Source: Marinirhabdus sp050859505 (lineage in GTDB: Bacteria; Bacteroidota; Bacteroidia; Flavobacteriales; Flavobacteriaceae). From it: 64,000 nt of DNA. The DNA is taken from contig NZ_CP193934.1 in assembly GCF_050859505.1 (NCBI RefSeq), forward strand, positions 3,224,001 through 3,288,000. Direction: 5' to 3'. The number at the start of each line of letters is the position of its first letter. Position 1 is the stretch's first letter. Both the position numbers and the translations under genes were made by a program. The notes under the pieces are model-generated. The model searched no databases. It saw only the letters and a list, made by a program, of their open reading frames with translations, and was not told the origin of the DNA. Positions 44,521 to 52,234 of the stretch are shown here, one piece after another.

Positions 44521-45312
44521 GTGAACAGATTTATAATTTGGACTTTATTACTTTTTACCAATATCACGATTGCCCAATCTGATAAACAATTCCTATCCGA
44601 TTTTTTGTTGGAAGATGAATTGAAATCTGGAAATCAACATCAGGAATTAAAGCAATATGACTTCTCAAATATTTGGAAGAACACACCGAACGAGATTATT
44701 TACGGAATAATTGGTGAAGACCATCAACGTATCAGAGTAAAACTACTTTCAATAAATAAAAGCTTTGATAATCCTAATGTTTATGACGTTTACGGGAAAT
44801 CAATGGTCAAGGGAACGGTTTGTGACTTTTTTGGAACTATAACTATCAAAAAGATCAAAGAAGTTACGGAATTGCATTTTGGAGTTGATAACGAATACAA
44901 AAATAAAGGAATTAAAAAGCAGGGAATTATTATAGCGGAATATTCATTCAATGAAGATGCCCAACAAAAGCACAGCGGAATTTTTAAAGGTAAACTCTTT
45001 TCTAAATGGTATTTGAATAAAAAAGATGAAATGGAATATGACGACATTCAGTCAATTTCTGACAGTTATAAAAACAACGCATTTATCGGAATTTGGAAAA
45101 GCTACTCAACTGGAAAAGAAAAGATTTGTAATTGGGCTGATTGGAGAGTTCCAAATGCCAACCAAGATTTTGACATTGGCGCAGGCGAATTTAGTGTATC
45201 AGAAAAATACTGGAATAAAGGTTGGATGGATATTGCTTTGAAAAATCAAGTGCCGAATGGAGCAATTGTCCGAGAAAAATCGAATAAAAAAACTAAAGAA
45301 TGGTGGGAATAA
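44521..45312 (+). CDS. Cassette 13: exported protein of unknown function
   Basis: 263 residues from GTG 44521, chosen because it opens a signal peptide (VNRFIIWTLLLFTNITIAQ); the open frame upstream belongs to the attC. Mature part: YDFSNIWKNTPNEIIYGIIG, then a beta-rich region with VYDVYGKSMVKGTVCDFFGT and GIFKGKLFSKWYLNKKDE, ending ADWRVPNANQDFDIGAGEFS. No family recognised. Cassette ends GTTATGCAC and GTGCATAAC form one of the clearest inverted pairs of the array. Confidence 0.7.
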   Translation: MNRFIIWTLLLFTNITIAQSDKQFLSDFLLEDELKSGNQHQELKQYDFSNIWKNTPNEIIYGIIGEDHQRIRVKLLSINKSFDNPNVYDVYGKSMVKGTVCDFFGTITIKKIKEVTELHFGVDNEYKNKGIKKQGIIIAEYSFNEDAQQKHSGIFKGKLFSKWYLNKKDEMEYDDIQSISDSYKNNAFIGIWKSYSTGKEKICNWADWRVPNANQDFDIGAGEFSVSEKYWNKGWMDIALKNQVPNGAIVREKSNKKTKEWWE

Positions 45313-45319
45313 AGCCAGT

Positions 45320-45535
45320 GCATAACAACGCATATAATACAGCGGTCACATCCGTCTTAAATAAAATTCCCTAAATTTATAAAAAATTGGTACAGCGGAT
45401 AATTACGTAGTGGCGGCGCCACTGCCCACGGCTGATTCGCACGCTGACGCTTCCCACAAACCGCTGACGCAGTTTTGTTGGCACTGCCGAAGCTGCCGCT
45501 CAAAACCCGCCGTATCATATGCAAAACCGTTACCA
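45320..45535 (+). repeat. attC-like element 13 (type A)
   Basis: From GCATAAC to GTTACCA; the GC-rich block differs locally (ACAAACCGCTGACGCAG) from the other type A copies. Confidence 0.85.
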
Positions 45536-45971
45536 AACATAGCACTTTTTGATATTTTCAATACATTTTTGGTTCGGCTGAACTAATTGCACTTGTCCAC
45601 AAACTGATTTCAATATCGGTCTACATCTGGCGTTAACCACCACTCATTCTGGCTGAACTATTCTGTCCACGGCAGAATTAATTGCACTAGCGGAAAATTA
45701 CCAGGAAGTGGTTGCTGATACTTTGCAAGACCGTGACTCACTCGATAGTTCGGGGCGTGCTTCGTTTGGTAACAACGCATATAATTCATGGCTAACATTC
45801 TCAAGATTTAAAAGTTCCCACATTTTTTGATTAACTTTCAACTCCGAATAATCCGGAGGGCGGCGCCACTGCCCTGCCGACGCTCAAGCCAAATGCTGCG
45901 CCACGTTGCTACTTGCATTTAACGCTCAGCCGACGCAGCCGCAAATTCGCCACAAATCATATGCAAACCCG
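45530..45971. other. Cassette 14: ORF-less cassette, copy 5 of 6 (442 bp)
   Basis: Body as in cassettes 7 and 12. Minus-strand TTG-N17-TATGTTTG present near its start. Confidence 0.65.
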
Positions 45972-45977
45972 TTGTAA
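45767..45977 (+). repeat. attC-like element 14 (type B)
   Basis: From TGGTAAC to GTTGTAA. Confidence 0.85.
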
Positions 45978-45997
45978 GCAATTTAAGAAACATTCTC

Positions 45998-46438
45998 ATG
46001 GGATTATTTGACTTTTTAAAATCCAAGCCAAAAATTAAATCTGATTTTATTCCAGGAATAGGTGAATTAATCTTTTCTTCGGAGTTGGAGGAAAGTGCCT
46101 ACCGAGGGAAAATAAATCTTGCAAATTTAGAATACAAAACGGAAGTTGTTTTTCCTTGTGACAATAAGGATATATCTGATTATCAAATATCTTACTTTAA
46201 AGAAATTGATAAAAATATTAAGGAAATATTGGATTTTGCTGCTAAAATGCAAGATTCTAAAATTGAATTGTCTAAATGTAAAGTAATTTGTATTATGATT
46301 CCTGACAGAGAAAATATTAGTTATGATATAGATTCAGAAATAGTTATAAATCAAAAAGAAAAGAATAATATTTATGGGAAAAGTATTTATTCACTGATTA
46401 TGGACAAACTAAAAGTCGTCGAAATTATAACAATATAA
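45998..46438 (+). CDS. Cassette 15: small cytoplasmic protein of unknown function
   Basis: 146 residues without signal peptide (MGLFDFLKSKPKIKSDFIPG). A beta-rich first half (IGELIFSSELEESAYRGKI; EYKTEVVFPC) and a helical middle (YFKEIDKNIKEILDFAAKM) recall small immunity-protein-like families, but I cannot name one. Starts 26 bases after the cassette boundary. Cassette ends GTTGTAAGCA and TGCTTACAAC. Confidence 0.65.
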   Translation: MGLFDFLKSKPKIKSDFIPGIGELIFSSELEESAYRGKINLANLEYKTEVVFPCDNKDISDYQISYFKEIDKNIKEILDFAAKMQDSKIELSKCKVICIMIPDRENISYDIDSEIVINQKEKNNIYGKSIYSLIMDKLKVVEIITI

Positions 46439-46447
46439 AAAAACTGC

Positions 46448-46661
46448 TTACAACACCGCATATAATCCAGCGGTCACATCCGGCTTTAATTAAATTTCCT
46501 AACTTTATAAAAAAATTGGTACAGCGGATAATTACGTAGTGGCGGCGCCACTGCCCACGGCTGATTCGCACGCTGCGCTTCCCACTTTCGCTGACGCAAA
46601 ATGTTGGCACTGCCGATGCTGCCGCTCAAAACCCGCCGTATCATATGCAAACCCGTTACCA
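46448..46661 (+). repeat. attC-like element 15 (type A)
   Basis: From TTACAAC to GTTACCA; left arm CACCGCATATAATCCAGCGG. Confidence 0.85.
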
Positions 46662-47099
46662 AACATAGCACTTTTTGATATTTTCAATACATTTTAGGAA
46701 CGGCTGATTTAATTGCGCAAGTTCAGAAAGCCGAAATCAATATCGGATAAATCCTAGCGTTAACCACCACACATTTTGGCTGAACTAATCCCTCCACAGA
46801 TGAACTAATTGCGCTCGCGGAAAACTAGCAAGAGGTGGTTTCTGATGTTTTGCGAGACCTGGGACTTACGCGATAGTTCGGGGCGTGCTTCGTTTGGTAA
46901 CAACGCATATAATTCATGGCTAACATTCTCAAGATTTAAAAGTTCCCACATTTTTTTATTAACTTTCAACTCCGAAAAATCCGGAGGGCGGCGCCATTGC
47001 CCTGCCGACGCTTCAGCCAAATGCTACGCCACGTTGCTACTCCGCATTTACGCACAGCCGACGCAGCCGCAAAATCGCCACAAATCATATGCAAACCCG
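46656..47099. other. Cassette 16: ORF-less cassette, copy 6 of 6 (444 bp)
   Basis: Duplicate of cassette 11, offset exactly 3046 bases. No base difference was noticed by eye. Confidence 0.65.
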
Positions 47100-47105
47100 T
47101 TAGCC
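46895..47105 (+). repeat. attC-like element 16 (type B)
   Basis: From TGGTAAC to GTTAGCC. Confidence 0.85.
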
Positions 47106-47167
47106 ACAAGCAATTAAAATAAGATATAAAGGTCATCAGAATTTATCAAAAAAATAAATTATAACTA

Positions 47168-47650
47168 ATGATAAAATTGCCTCAAATATTGATAGGTTTT
47201 CTAACCATTATTTTAGAAATTATAGCTATTCAAATGGCTTATTATAATATGGGATGGCTTTGGGCCTTTATAATCCTTATTCTTGTATGCTTGAATATAA
47301 TCGCAGTTTATTACTTTTTGAAACATAAAACGAAAACTGCCTTGTCTATTTTAGTTATAATAGGATTATTGATAATCCCGAACCAATTTTATTTAACTTA
47401 TAAAAGAATGGAACTAAAGGACGAAGCTTCCAGTATAGTTAATTATATTTATTTATCAAAAATAGCAACTGATGAGTATCCAGAAAACTTAAGTGACTAT
47501 GAGTTTCGAAATCCGAATCACGAGAATTATTTTACATACCAACATTTTAGGCATAAAGATGCTTTTCGGCTCAGTTATTTTGTAGGTTCAAAGTCTACGT
47601 CTTATTGGTATAGTAATTCATCAACATACTGGGATTATTATGATGATTAA
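47168..47650 (+). CDS. Cassette 17: membrane protein of unknown function
   Basis: 160 residues with three hydrophobic helices (about 5-24, 29-50, 56-75) and a soluble C-terminal half rich in Tyr, Ser and His (YQHFRHKDAFRLSYFVGSKS). No family recognised. Cassette ends GTTAGCCAC and GTGGCTAAC; its attC is split by the IS110 element that follows. Confidence 0.65.
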   Translation: MIKLPQILIGFLTIILEIIAIQMAYYNMGWLWAFIILILVCLNIIAVYYFLKHKTKTALSILVIIGLLIIPNQFYLTYKRMELKDEASSIVNYIYLSKIATDEYPENLSDYEFRNPNHENYFTYQHFRHKDAFRLSYFVGSKSTSYWYSNSSTYWDYYDD

Positions 47651-47670
47651 TCTTGGAGCGAAGTGCCAGT

Positions 47671-47681
47671 GGCTAACAAAG
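47671..47681 (+). repeat. attC-like element 17 (type A), left fragment
   Basis: GGCTAACAAAG: left core and start of the arm, cut by the IS110 element. Continues at 48979. Confidence 0.75.
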
Positions 47682-47790
47682 AACTGAGGTAAAAAACAAC
47701 CATTTTCTTCCTTAAATTTTGACATTATTTTTCTATGGCAAGAACTTCTCAATTTAAGTTTTTGCCTTTTTCATTTGTATGTAACTCAGG

Positions 47791-48759
47791 TTATTTTTTT
47801 AACACTGAAACAAATTCTTGGTCATAAGGCAGTCCTGATTTTGCAATTGCAAACGCCTGCCTTAATAACTTGTTGGCAACAGCGATTAACGCAAGCTTTT
47901 TACTCTTCCCTTTATTGACCAAGCGTTCATAGATTGCCCTACACCCTTTATTATGTTTGCAGGCATTGAACGAACACAGGAACAATAGGTTTCGCAGCTT
48001 TTTGTTGCCTACTTTGCTTATCCTACTTCGACCCCTAACGCTACTTCCAGACTCCCGTATGGTAGGTGTGATGCCTACATAACTACATAACTGGGAGGCA
48101 TTCTCAAACTTGGAAAACCCATCGGTTACTACTATTAAGAACAATGCCGTCTTCATTCCTATTCCAGGTATACTCGTTAATAGTGTCAATTGGTGCTGTT
48201 GTTCTTTCTTGACCAGAGAGAGGATTCTTTCTTCGGTGGCTGCGAGTTCCTTGTCCAGGTGCTTTTTGTTTCTCTTCAAAGAGCGGAACACAGCTTTGGA
48301 TGGTATACCCAGTGTTTCTTCACCGTGTATTTTGTTCTTGGTGGCTGTACGATGTTTGATGTAACTATCCATCAACCTAAAGAGTTGTAAACATTCGCTC
48401 TGGACTTCTGTCAAGGCATTATAAAGCGGGACATCATTGATAAGACCATAGTCACAGATGGCTTTTGCATCGCTCTTATCGGTCTTTACTTTAGCCAGTT
48501 TCATCTGTATGAACCTTTTGACCGACAAAGGATTAACAACAGACACTTCTACACCATTTTTGTAAAGAAATTGTGCGAGCCTGTAATGGTAATAACCCGT
48601 TGCTTCCATAACGACCAGTGCCTGCTGTGGTAACGATTTTAAAAAGGTCTTAAAACCCTTTTCATCATTCTTGAACTGGTTGTGGCCACTACTGCTCCCG
48701 TGAACATCGAAGACATCTTTACTAATGTCAACTCCAAAAGTTTCATTATATTTATTCAT
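47791..48759 (-). CDS. IS110-family transposase (DEDD plus Ser recombinase)
   Basis: 322 residues. The N-terminal RuvC-like DEDD domain has D11 (FGVDISKDVFDVH), E52 (VVMEATGYYHY), D94 and D97 (VKTDKSDAKAI). The C-terminal Tnp20 domain has SIPGIGMKTALF and GSSVRGRSRISKVGNKKLRN with the presumed catalytic Ser. Length and both domains are complete, so it is probably active. The long non-coding stretch lies upstream of the gene, which puts it in the IS110 rather than the IS1111 group. Confidence 0.93.
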   Translation of the reverse strand: MNKYNETFGVDISKDVFDVHGSSSGHNQFKNDEKGFKTFLKSLPQQALVVMEATGYYHYRLAQFLYKNGVEVSVVNPLSVKRFIQMKLAKVKTDKSDAKAICDYGLINDVPLYNALTEVQSECLQLFRLMDSYIKHRTATKNKIHGEETLGIPSKAVFRSLKRNKKHLDKELAATEERILSLVKKEQQHQLTLLTSIPGIGMKTALFLIVVTDGFSKFENASQLCSYVGITPTIRESGSSVRGRSRISKVGNKKLRNLLFLCSFNACKHNKGCRAIYERLVNKGKSKKLALIAVANKLLRQAFAIAKSGLPYDQEFVSVLKK

Positions 48760-48799
48760 AAGAATTGATTTATGAAAGAACTAGCTACTCTACTCACAG

Positions 48800-48930
48800 C
48801 AACTTAAAAACGAGATCTCAAGTCTCATAGAACTGATCGTGATTTAAGTAGTAAAAGAGAGAGGATTATCAATGTTGTCGAAGTCTAAAGCTTCACCGCA
48901 TATAGTAACCTTAATTCTCTCTTTTGTTCT
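48800..48930 (-). ncRNA. Candidate bridge RNA of the IS110 element
   Basis: Upstream of the transposase, same strand. A 10-bp stem AAAAGAGAGA/TCTCTCTTTT (48853-48862 with 48916-48925) encloses a loop holding TATATGCGG (48896-48904), equal to the 9 bases flanking the insertion and ending at the core, beside a GAAG...CTTC hairpin. Nearer the gene, TCAGTTCT (48829-48836) equals the last 8 bases of the element (47680-47687) including core CT, and TTTAAG (in 48803-48809) can pair with the other end CTTAAG. This is the target-loop/donor-loop plan of known IS110 bridge RNAs. Ends are approximate. Confidence 0.65.
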
Positions 48931-48978
48931 TTCTGATTATATAACTAAATCTAGTTATTTTAATAAAAATCAAACTTA

Positions 48979-49184
48979 AGCCGCATATAATACAGCGGTC
49001 AAATGGTTACCTGAATTATATTTCCTTCTATTAATCGTATATTAGACAAGCGGATAAATCCGGAAGGCGGCGCCACTGCCCACAGCTGATCCTCCAGAGG
49101 CGGACACGGTTCGCACGCTGCGCCTCCAACGCTCAGCCGATGCAGCCGCTCAAGACCGCCGTAACCTATGCAAACCCGTTGTGT
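48979..49184 (+). repeat. attC-like element 17 (type A), right fragment
   Basis: Continues with CCGCATATAATACAGCGG to GTTGTGT. The GC-rich block is more diverged than in other type A copies (CCTCCAGAGGCGGACACGG). Confidence 0.8.
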
Positions 49185-49208
49185 GCCATATGAGAAAAAC
49201 ACTCTGAC

Positions 49209-49652
49209 ATGAAAAAGTGGATGCTGATTCTTATACTAATTTTGACTTTAGGTTGCCAAACCAAAAAAGATATGAAAGAACAACAAAGGGACATAATTGA
49301 AAACTATATAAAGTCTTACAATGATTTTGACATAGTTGGAATGACCAAAAATCTTTCGAAAGATGTTATTTTTGAAAATGTTTCAAATGGAAATGTGGCA
49401 TTGAGAACAGAAGGTATAACCGAATTTAAAAAACAAGCGGAATCTGCGAAGCACTATTTTACAAAAAGAAAACAAACCATTGAATTTTGGGAATTTGATA
49501 ATTCGAAGGTTTCTGTTGAAATTGTCTATACAGCAACGTTAGCGATTGATTTACCAAACGGACTAAAAACTGGTAATACTCTCGAATTGAAGGGCAAATC
49601 GGAATTTGAATTTGAAAGTGGGAAAATTAAAAGTATAACGGACAAAAGTTAA
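49209..49652 (+). CDS. Cassette 18: NTF2/SnoaL-like lipoprotein
   Basis: 147 residues. Lipobox Cys16 (MKKWMLILILILTLGCQTK), then a SnoaL/NTF2-like cone fold: IIENYIKSYNDFDIVGMTKN, DVIFENVSNG, and two pairs of beta strands with SVEIVYTATLAIDLPNGLK. Such domains bind small hydrophobic ligands or act as isomerases; here probably a periplasmic or outer-membrane binding protein. The cassette starts GTTGTGTGCC, but the complementary end is no longer visible, so its attC is degraded. Confidence 0.75.
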   Translation: MKKWMLILILILTLGCQTKKDMKEQQRDIIENYIKSYNDFDIVGMTKNLSKDVIFENVSNGNVALRTEGITEFKKQAESAKHYFTKRKQTIEFWEFDNSKVSVEIVYTATLAIDLPNGLKTGNTLELKGKSEFEFESGKIKSITDKS

Positions 49653-49659
49653 ATACAGC

Positions 49660-49790
49660 AAATAACACCGTATAAAATTAATTACTGGGCAAGTTTACTA
49701 ACAAAAATTCTTACGGATTTTCTATGCAGTTTGTATTTACTAAATTAGGTTCTCAAACCACGCCACGAATCTTATTCAAATCCGTTAGCA
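49660..49790 (+). repeat. attC-like element 18, degenerate and shortened
   Basis: From AAATAAC to GTTAGCA, only ~131 bp. Keeps AACACCGTATA at the left and ATTCAAATCCGTTA at the right, without the GC-rich centre. Confidence 0.55.
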
Positions 49791-49815
49791 TCCATCAAAT
49801 CAAAATCAAAAAAAA

Positions 49816-50193
49816 ATGAAAGTTACAGTCGAAAAAAATGAAAAGGTTGCCAATATGATATTTGCCTCCATTTATCCTCTTTACCTGAATAGACTGGAAA
49901 AAAATGGAAGAACAAAAGAAGAACTCAATCAAGTAATTAAATGGTTCACTGGTTTTGATCAAGATTCCTTACAAGCACTTATTGAAGAAAAAGCAACCTT
50001 TAGAACATTTTTTCAAAAAGCTAAAATAAATCCAAACGCACACTTGATTAAAGGAGTCGTTTGTGGGTATCGAATTGAAGAAATAGAGGATGAATTTGAA
50101 TTGTATAAACAATGTAGACGTATGGAAAAGCTGATTGATGAATTGGCGAAAGGTCGTAAAATGGAAAAAATTTTGCGTGAAGAAAAAAAGTAA
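49816..50193 (+). CDS. Cassette 19: DUF2200 family protein
   Basis: 125 residues matching DUF2200: NMIFASIYPLYLNRLEKNGR, KEELNQVIKWFTGFD, INPNAHLIKGVVCGYRIEEI and the end MEKLIDELAKGRKMEKILRE. A small cytoplasmic family found in many bacteria, of unknown function. Starts 31 bases after the cassette boundary (GTTAGCATCC). Confidence 0.85.
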   Translation: MKVTVEKNEKVANMIFASIYPLYLNRLEKNGRTKEELNQVIKWFTGFDQDSLQALIEEKATFRTFFQKAKINPNAHLIKGVVCGYRIEEIEDEFELYKQCRRMEKLIDELAKGRKMEKILREEKK

Positions 50194-50202
50194 AACGGGT
50201 GC

Positions 50203-50409
50203 CAGTAACATATATAATTCATGGCTAACAATCTCAAGAATTGAAAGTTCCTGCATTTTTCGATTAACTTTCAAGTCCGAAAAATCCAGAGAGCGAAGCC
50301 ACTGTTCTGTAGACGTTGCAGCCAAATGCTTCGTCACTTTGCTACACGCATTCACTTTTAGCCAACGGAGCCACTCAAAACCGCCGTATTATAGGCAAAT
50401 CCGTTGCTA
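50203..50409 (+). repeat. attC-like element 19 (type B, diverged)
   Basis: From CAGTAAC to GTTGCTA. Still recognisable as type B by ATAATTCATGGCTAACA and GATTAACTTTCAA, but GC positions have decayed (GAGAGCGAAGCCACTG instead of GGGCGGCGCCACTG). Confidence 0.7.
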
Positions 50410-50476
50410 ATAAACATATAAAGACTGCAATATTTCTTAATTACAATTGTCTATACTTAAAGAAAACTGCTGAAAA

Positions 50477-51091
50477 ATGAAAAAACTTTCCTGGATTACA
50501 ATAGGAATTTTATCTACACTATTTGGTCTATATCCGATGATCTACTTTTTGATTGACCGACAATTTGGCCTATTAGCATCAAAATCTGCAGAACTTCTAA
50601 GTAATACTATATGGAATATTGCATTTTATAGCCACATCACTCTGGGTGGACTCGCTTTATTAATTGGGTGGTTACAGTTTAATCGAGAATTGAGAAAAAA
50701 GAAAATTAAATTACATAGAACCATTGGAAGAGCATATGTTCTTTCTGTTTTAGTAAGTGGAATTTGTGGACTTTATATTGCCTGGCATGCAACAGGCGGA
50801 ATTATAAGTGTCCTTGGCTTTTTAACATTGGGACTGATTTGGTTGGGCACTACAATTTTTGGTTTCGAAGCAATTAAAAAAGGAAATATTGAATCACATG
50901 AAAAGTTAATGATTTTTAGTTACGCTGCTTGCTTTGCAGCAGTAACCTTAAGAATTTGGCTACCTCTATTAACTATTTTAATAGGTGAATTTACAAGCGC
51001 CTACAGAATAGTTGCTTGGCTATGTTGGGTTCCAAATATCATAGTAGCTTATTTCATTGTAAGAAAAAAACCAGCAACAAATTTAATTTGA
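50477..51091 (+). CDS. Cassette 20: DUF2306 membrane protein
   Basis: 204 residues with six membrane helices (near 7-26, 48-66, 84-106, 108-130, 144-165, 175-196). DUF2306 features: FYSHITLGGLALLIGWLQF, KLHRTIGRAYVLSVLVSG and SHEKLMIFSYAACFAAVTLR; the conserved His residues resemble haem-ligating positions of cytochrome b561-like proteins, though a haem role is not shown. Follows the last recognisable core site (50403); no attC is recognised after it, so this is the array's distal end. Confidence 0.82.
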   Translation: MKKLSWITIGILSTLFGLYPMIYFLIDRQFGLLASKSAELLSNTIWNIAFYSHITLGGLALLIGWLQFNRELRKKKIKLHRTIGRAYVLSVLVSGICGLYIAWHATGGIISVLGFLTLGLIWLGTTIFGFEAIKKGNIESHEKLMIFSYAACFAAVTLRIWLPLLTILIGEFTSAYRIVAWLCWVPNIIVAYFIVRKKPATNLI

Positions 51092-51251
51092 TTTCGAGTA
51101 TAGTTTATAGATTAACACCAGAGATTTCGCCAGTTTTTATCTGGAGAGGTTGTGCATAGGCACGCCACATCTCATAGACATAAGCGTCGTGCTTCATTAT
51201 TTATGAACTCCAATTAATTAAAAATCATATCTTTAGATAAACTAACCTCTA

Positions 51252-52010
51252 ATGATAAAATTCTTCCGAAAAATACGCTACGACCTAATAGGAAAAAATA
51301 AAACTGGAAAGTATTTAAAATATGCTATTGGAGAAATTATACTAGTTGTTATCGGGATTCTAGTTGCATTACAAATTAATAATTGGAATGAACATCGCAA
51401 AATTACACATGCGGAAATAGAAATTCTTCATAATTTAAAAACTGAATTAAAATTCAACCTTGAAGAACTTAAAAAGATCAATAAACAACATACGTCGGAA
51501 TTTGAAGACGGTATGTATCTTTTGCATCTTTTCGGAACTGATGTTTCGAATCTATCTGAATTAAAATTGGATTCCCTGATTTCAAATGCTTTTAGCGGAT
51601 TTTCATTTGAAGCAAAAGATGGGTATATCAAATCACTTATTGCATCGAACAAAATCGATTACCTACAAAACTCTGAATTGAAATCATACATTTCATCTTT
51701 TGAATCGATGATCGTAGATGCCGACCAGGAAGATGGATACGTAAGAAGACTATTAAATGAACGTTTATGGCCTTCAACCGATGGTAAATTAAGTGTTTTA
51801 AATACTATTTCAACTTCTGATAGGTATCAAGAATTTCCAAAAGGAACCTATTCATCAGACTATGAATGGTTCTTCAATAATCGTGAAATGGAAGATTTGA
51901 CTGCCAATATATTTGCTTGGAAAAAAGAGAATGTGATAGATGAACAAATTTTTATGGATAAAATCGAAATAATGATTCAGATTATCAATACTGAATTAAA
52001 TAAAAAATAA
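51252..52010 (+). CDS. DUF6090 family membrane-anchored protein
   Basis: 252 residues. Conserved start MIKFFRKIRYDLIGKNKTGK, then KYLKYAIGEIILVVIGILVALQINNWNE, a single membrane helix (about 28-45) typical of DUF6090, and a long helical periplasmic domain. The family is very common in Flavobacteriia in several paralogues; its role is unknown. A hairpin terminator follows at 52062-52097. Confidence 0.85.
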   Translation: MIKFFRKIRYDLIGKNKTGKYLKYAIGEIILVVIGILVALQINNWNEHRKITHAEIEILHNLKTELKFNLEELKKINKQHTSEFEDGMYLLHLFGTDVSNLSELKLDSLISNAFSGFSFEAKDGYIKSLIASNKIDYLQNSELKSYISSFESMIVDADQEDGYVRRLLNERLWPSTDGKLSVLNTISTSDRYQEFPKGTYSSDYEWFFNNREMEDLTANIFAWKKENVIDEQIFMDKIEIMIQIINTELNKK

Positions 52011-52061
52011 CTTAAGACAGTATAAAGTACTACACCAATTCTTATCAATATAAATCTTCTA

Positions 52062-52097
52062 AAAATGCCCCAAGTTTTAACAAGCTTGGCATTTTTT
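52062..52097 (+). terminator. Terminator after the DUF6090 gene
   Basis: AAATGCC(CC)AAG pairs with CTTGGCATTT around a short loop, followed by T-rich DNA. Confidence 0.75.
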
Positions 52098-52150
52098 TAT
52101 TAAAATTCTTTTCGGCAGGTAAATCTGATAAAAAAGAATGCTTATAATTT

Positions 52151-52222
52151 TGTAGGCAAACGGCTACGTATATATACCTATAAAACTAAATATCATATAT
52201 TTAGCACAACCAATTGATTAAA
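52151..52222 (+). promoter_or_regulatory. Conserved upstream region of the S9 peptidase gene (shared with 55861-55930)
   Basis: GTAGGCAAACGGCTAC, then TATACCTAT, the palindrome CTAAATAT-CAT-ATATTTAG (52187-52204) and ACCAATT. The same order and spacing recur before the DUF885 gene. ATATTTAG could be a -7 box variant. Confidence 0.55.
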
Positions 52223-52234
52223 TTTCGCTGTACT

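Larger units (their letters stand above)
47680..48980 (-). mobile_element. IS110-family insertion sequence inside attC 17
   Basis: About 1.3 kb without terminal inverted repeats, as usual for IS110. AG (CT on the transposase strand) is present at both edges (47680-47681 and 48979-48980), fitting the shared core dinucleotide. Left flank GGCTAACA and right flank CCGCATATAATACAGCGG join into a type A attC arm. One transposase gene and a 220-base 5' non-coding region. Confidence 0.85.
34714..50476 (+). mobile_element. Integron-like array of about 20 cassettes
   Basis: From the integrase stop to the last recognisable core site. Cassettes all read in plus orientation and are bounded by G^TT in GTTRRRY-like sites. 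Each cassette ends with an attC-like element whose left core is complementary to the first bases of the same cassette, e.g. GTTATGCAC start with GTGCATAAC end, GTTGCCATC with GATGGCAAC, GTTAGCCAC with GTGGCTAAC. The attC-like units are G+C richer than the AT-rich cargo. The last cassettes (18-20) are degraded. Confidence 0.85.

Noticed and set aside
36020..50409. CRISPR array
   Set aside because: The repeats are ~200 bp, imperfectly palindromic and separated by whole genes; no cas genes are present.
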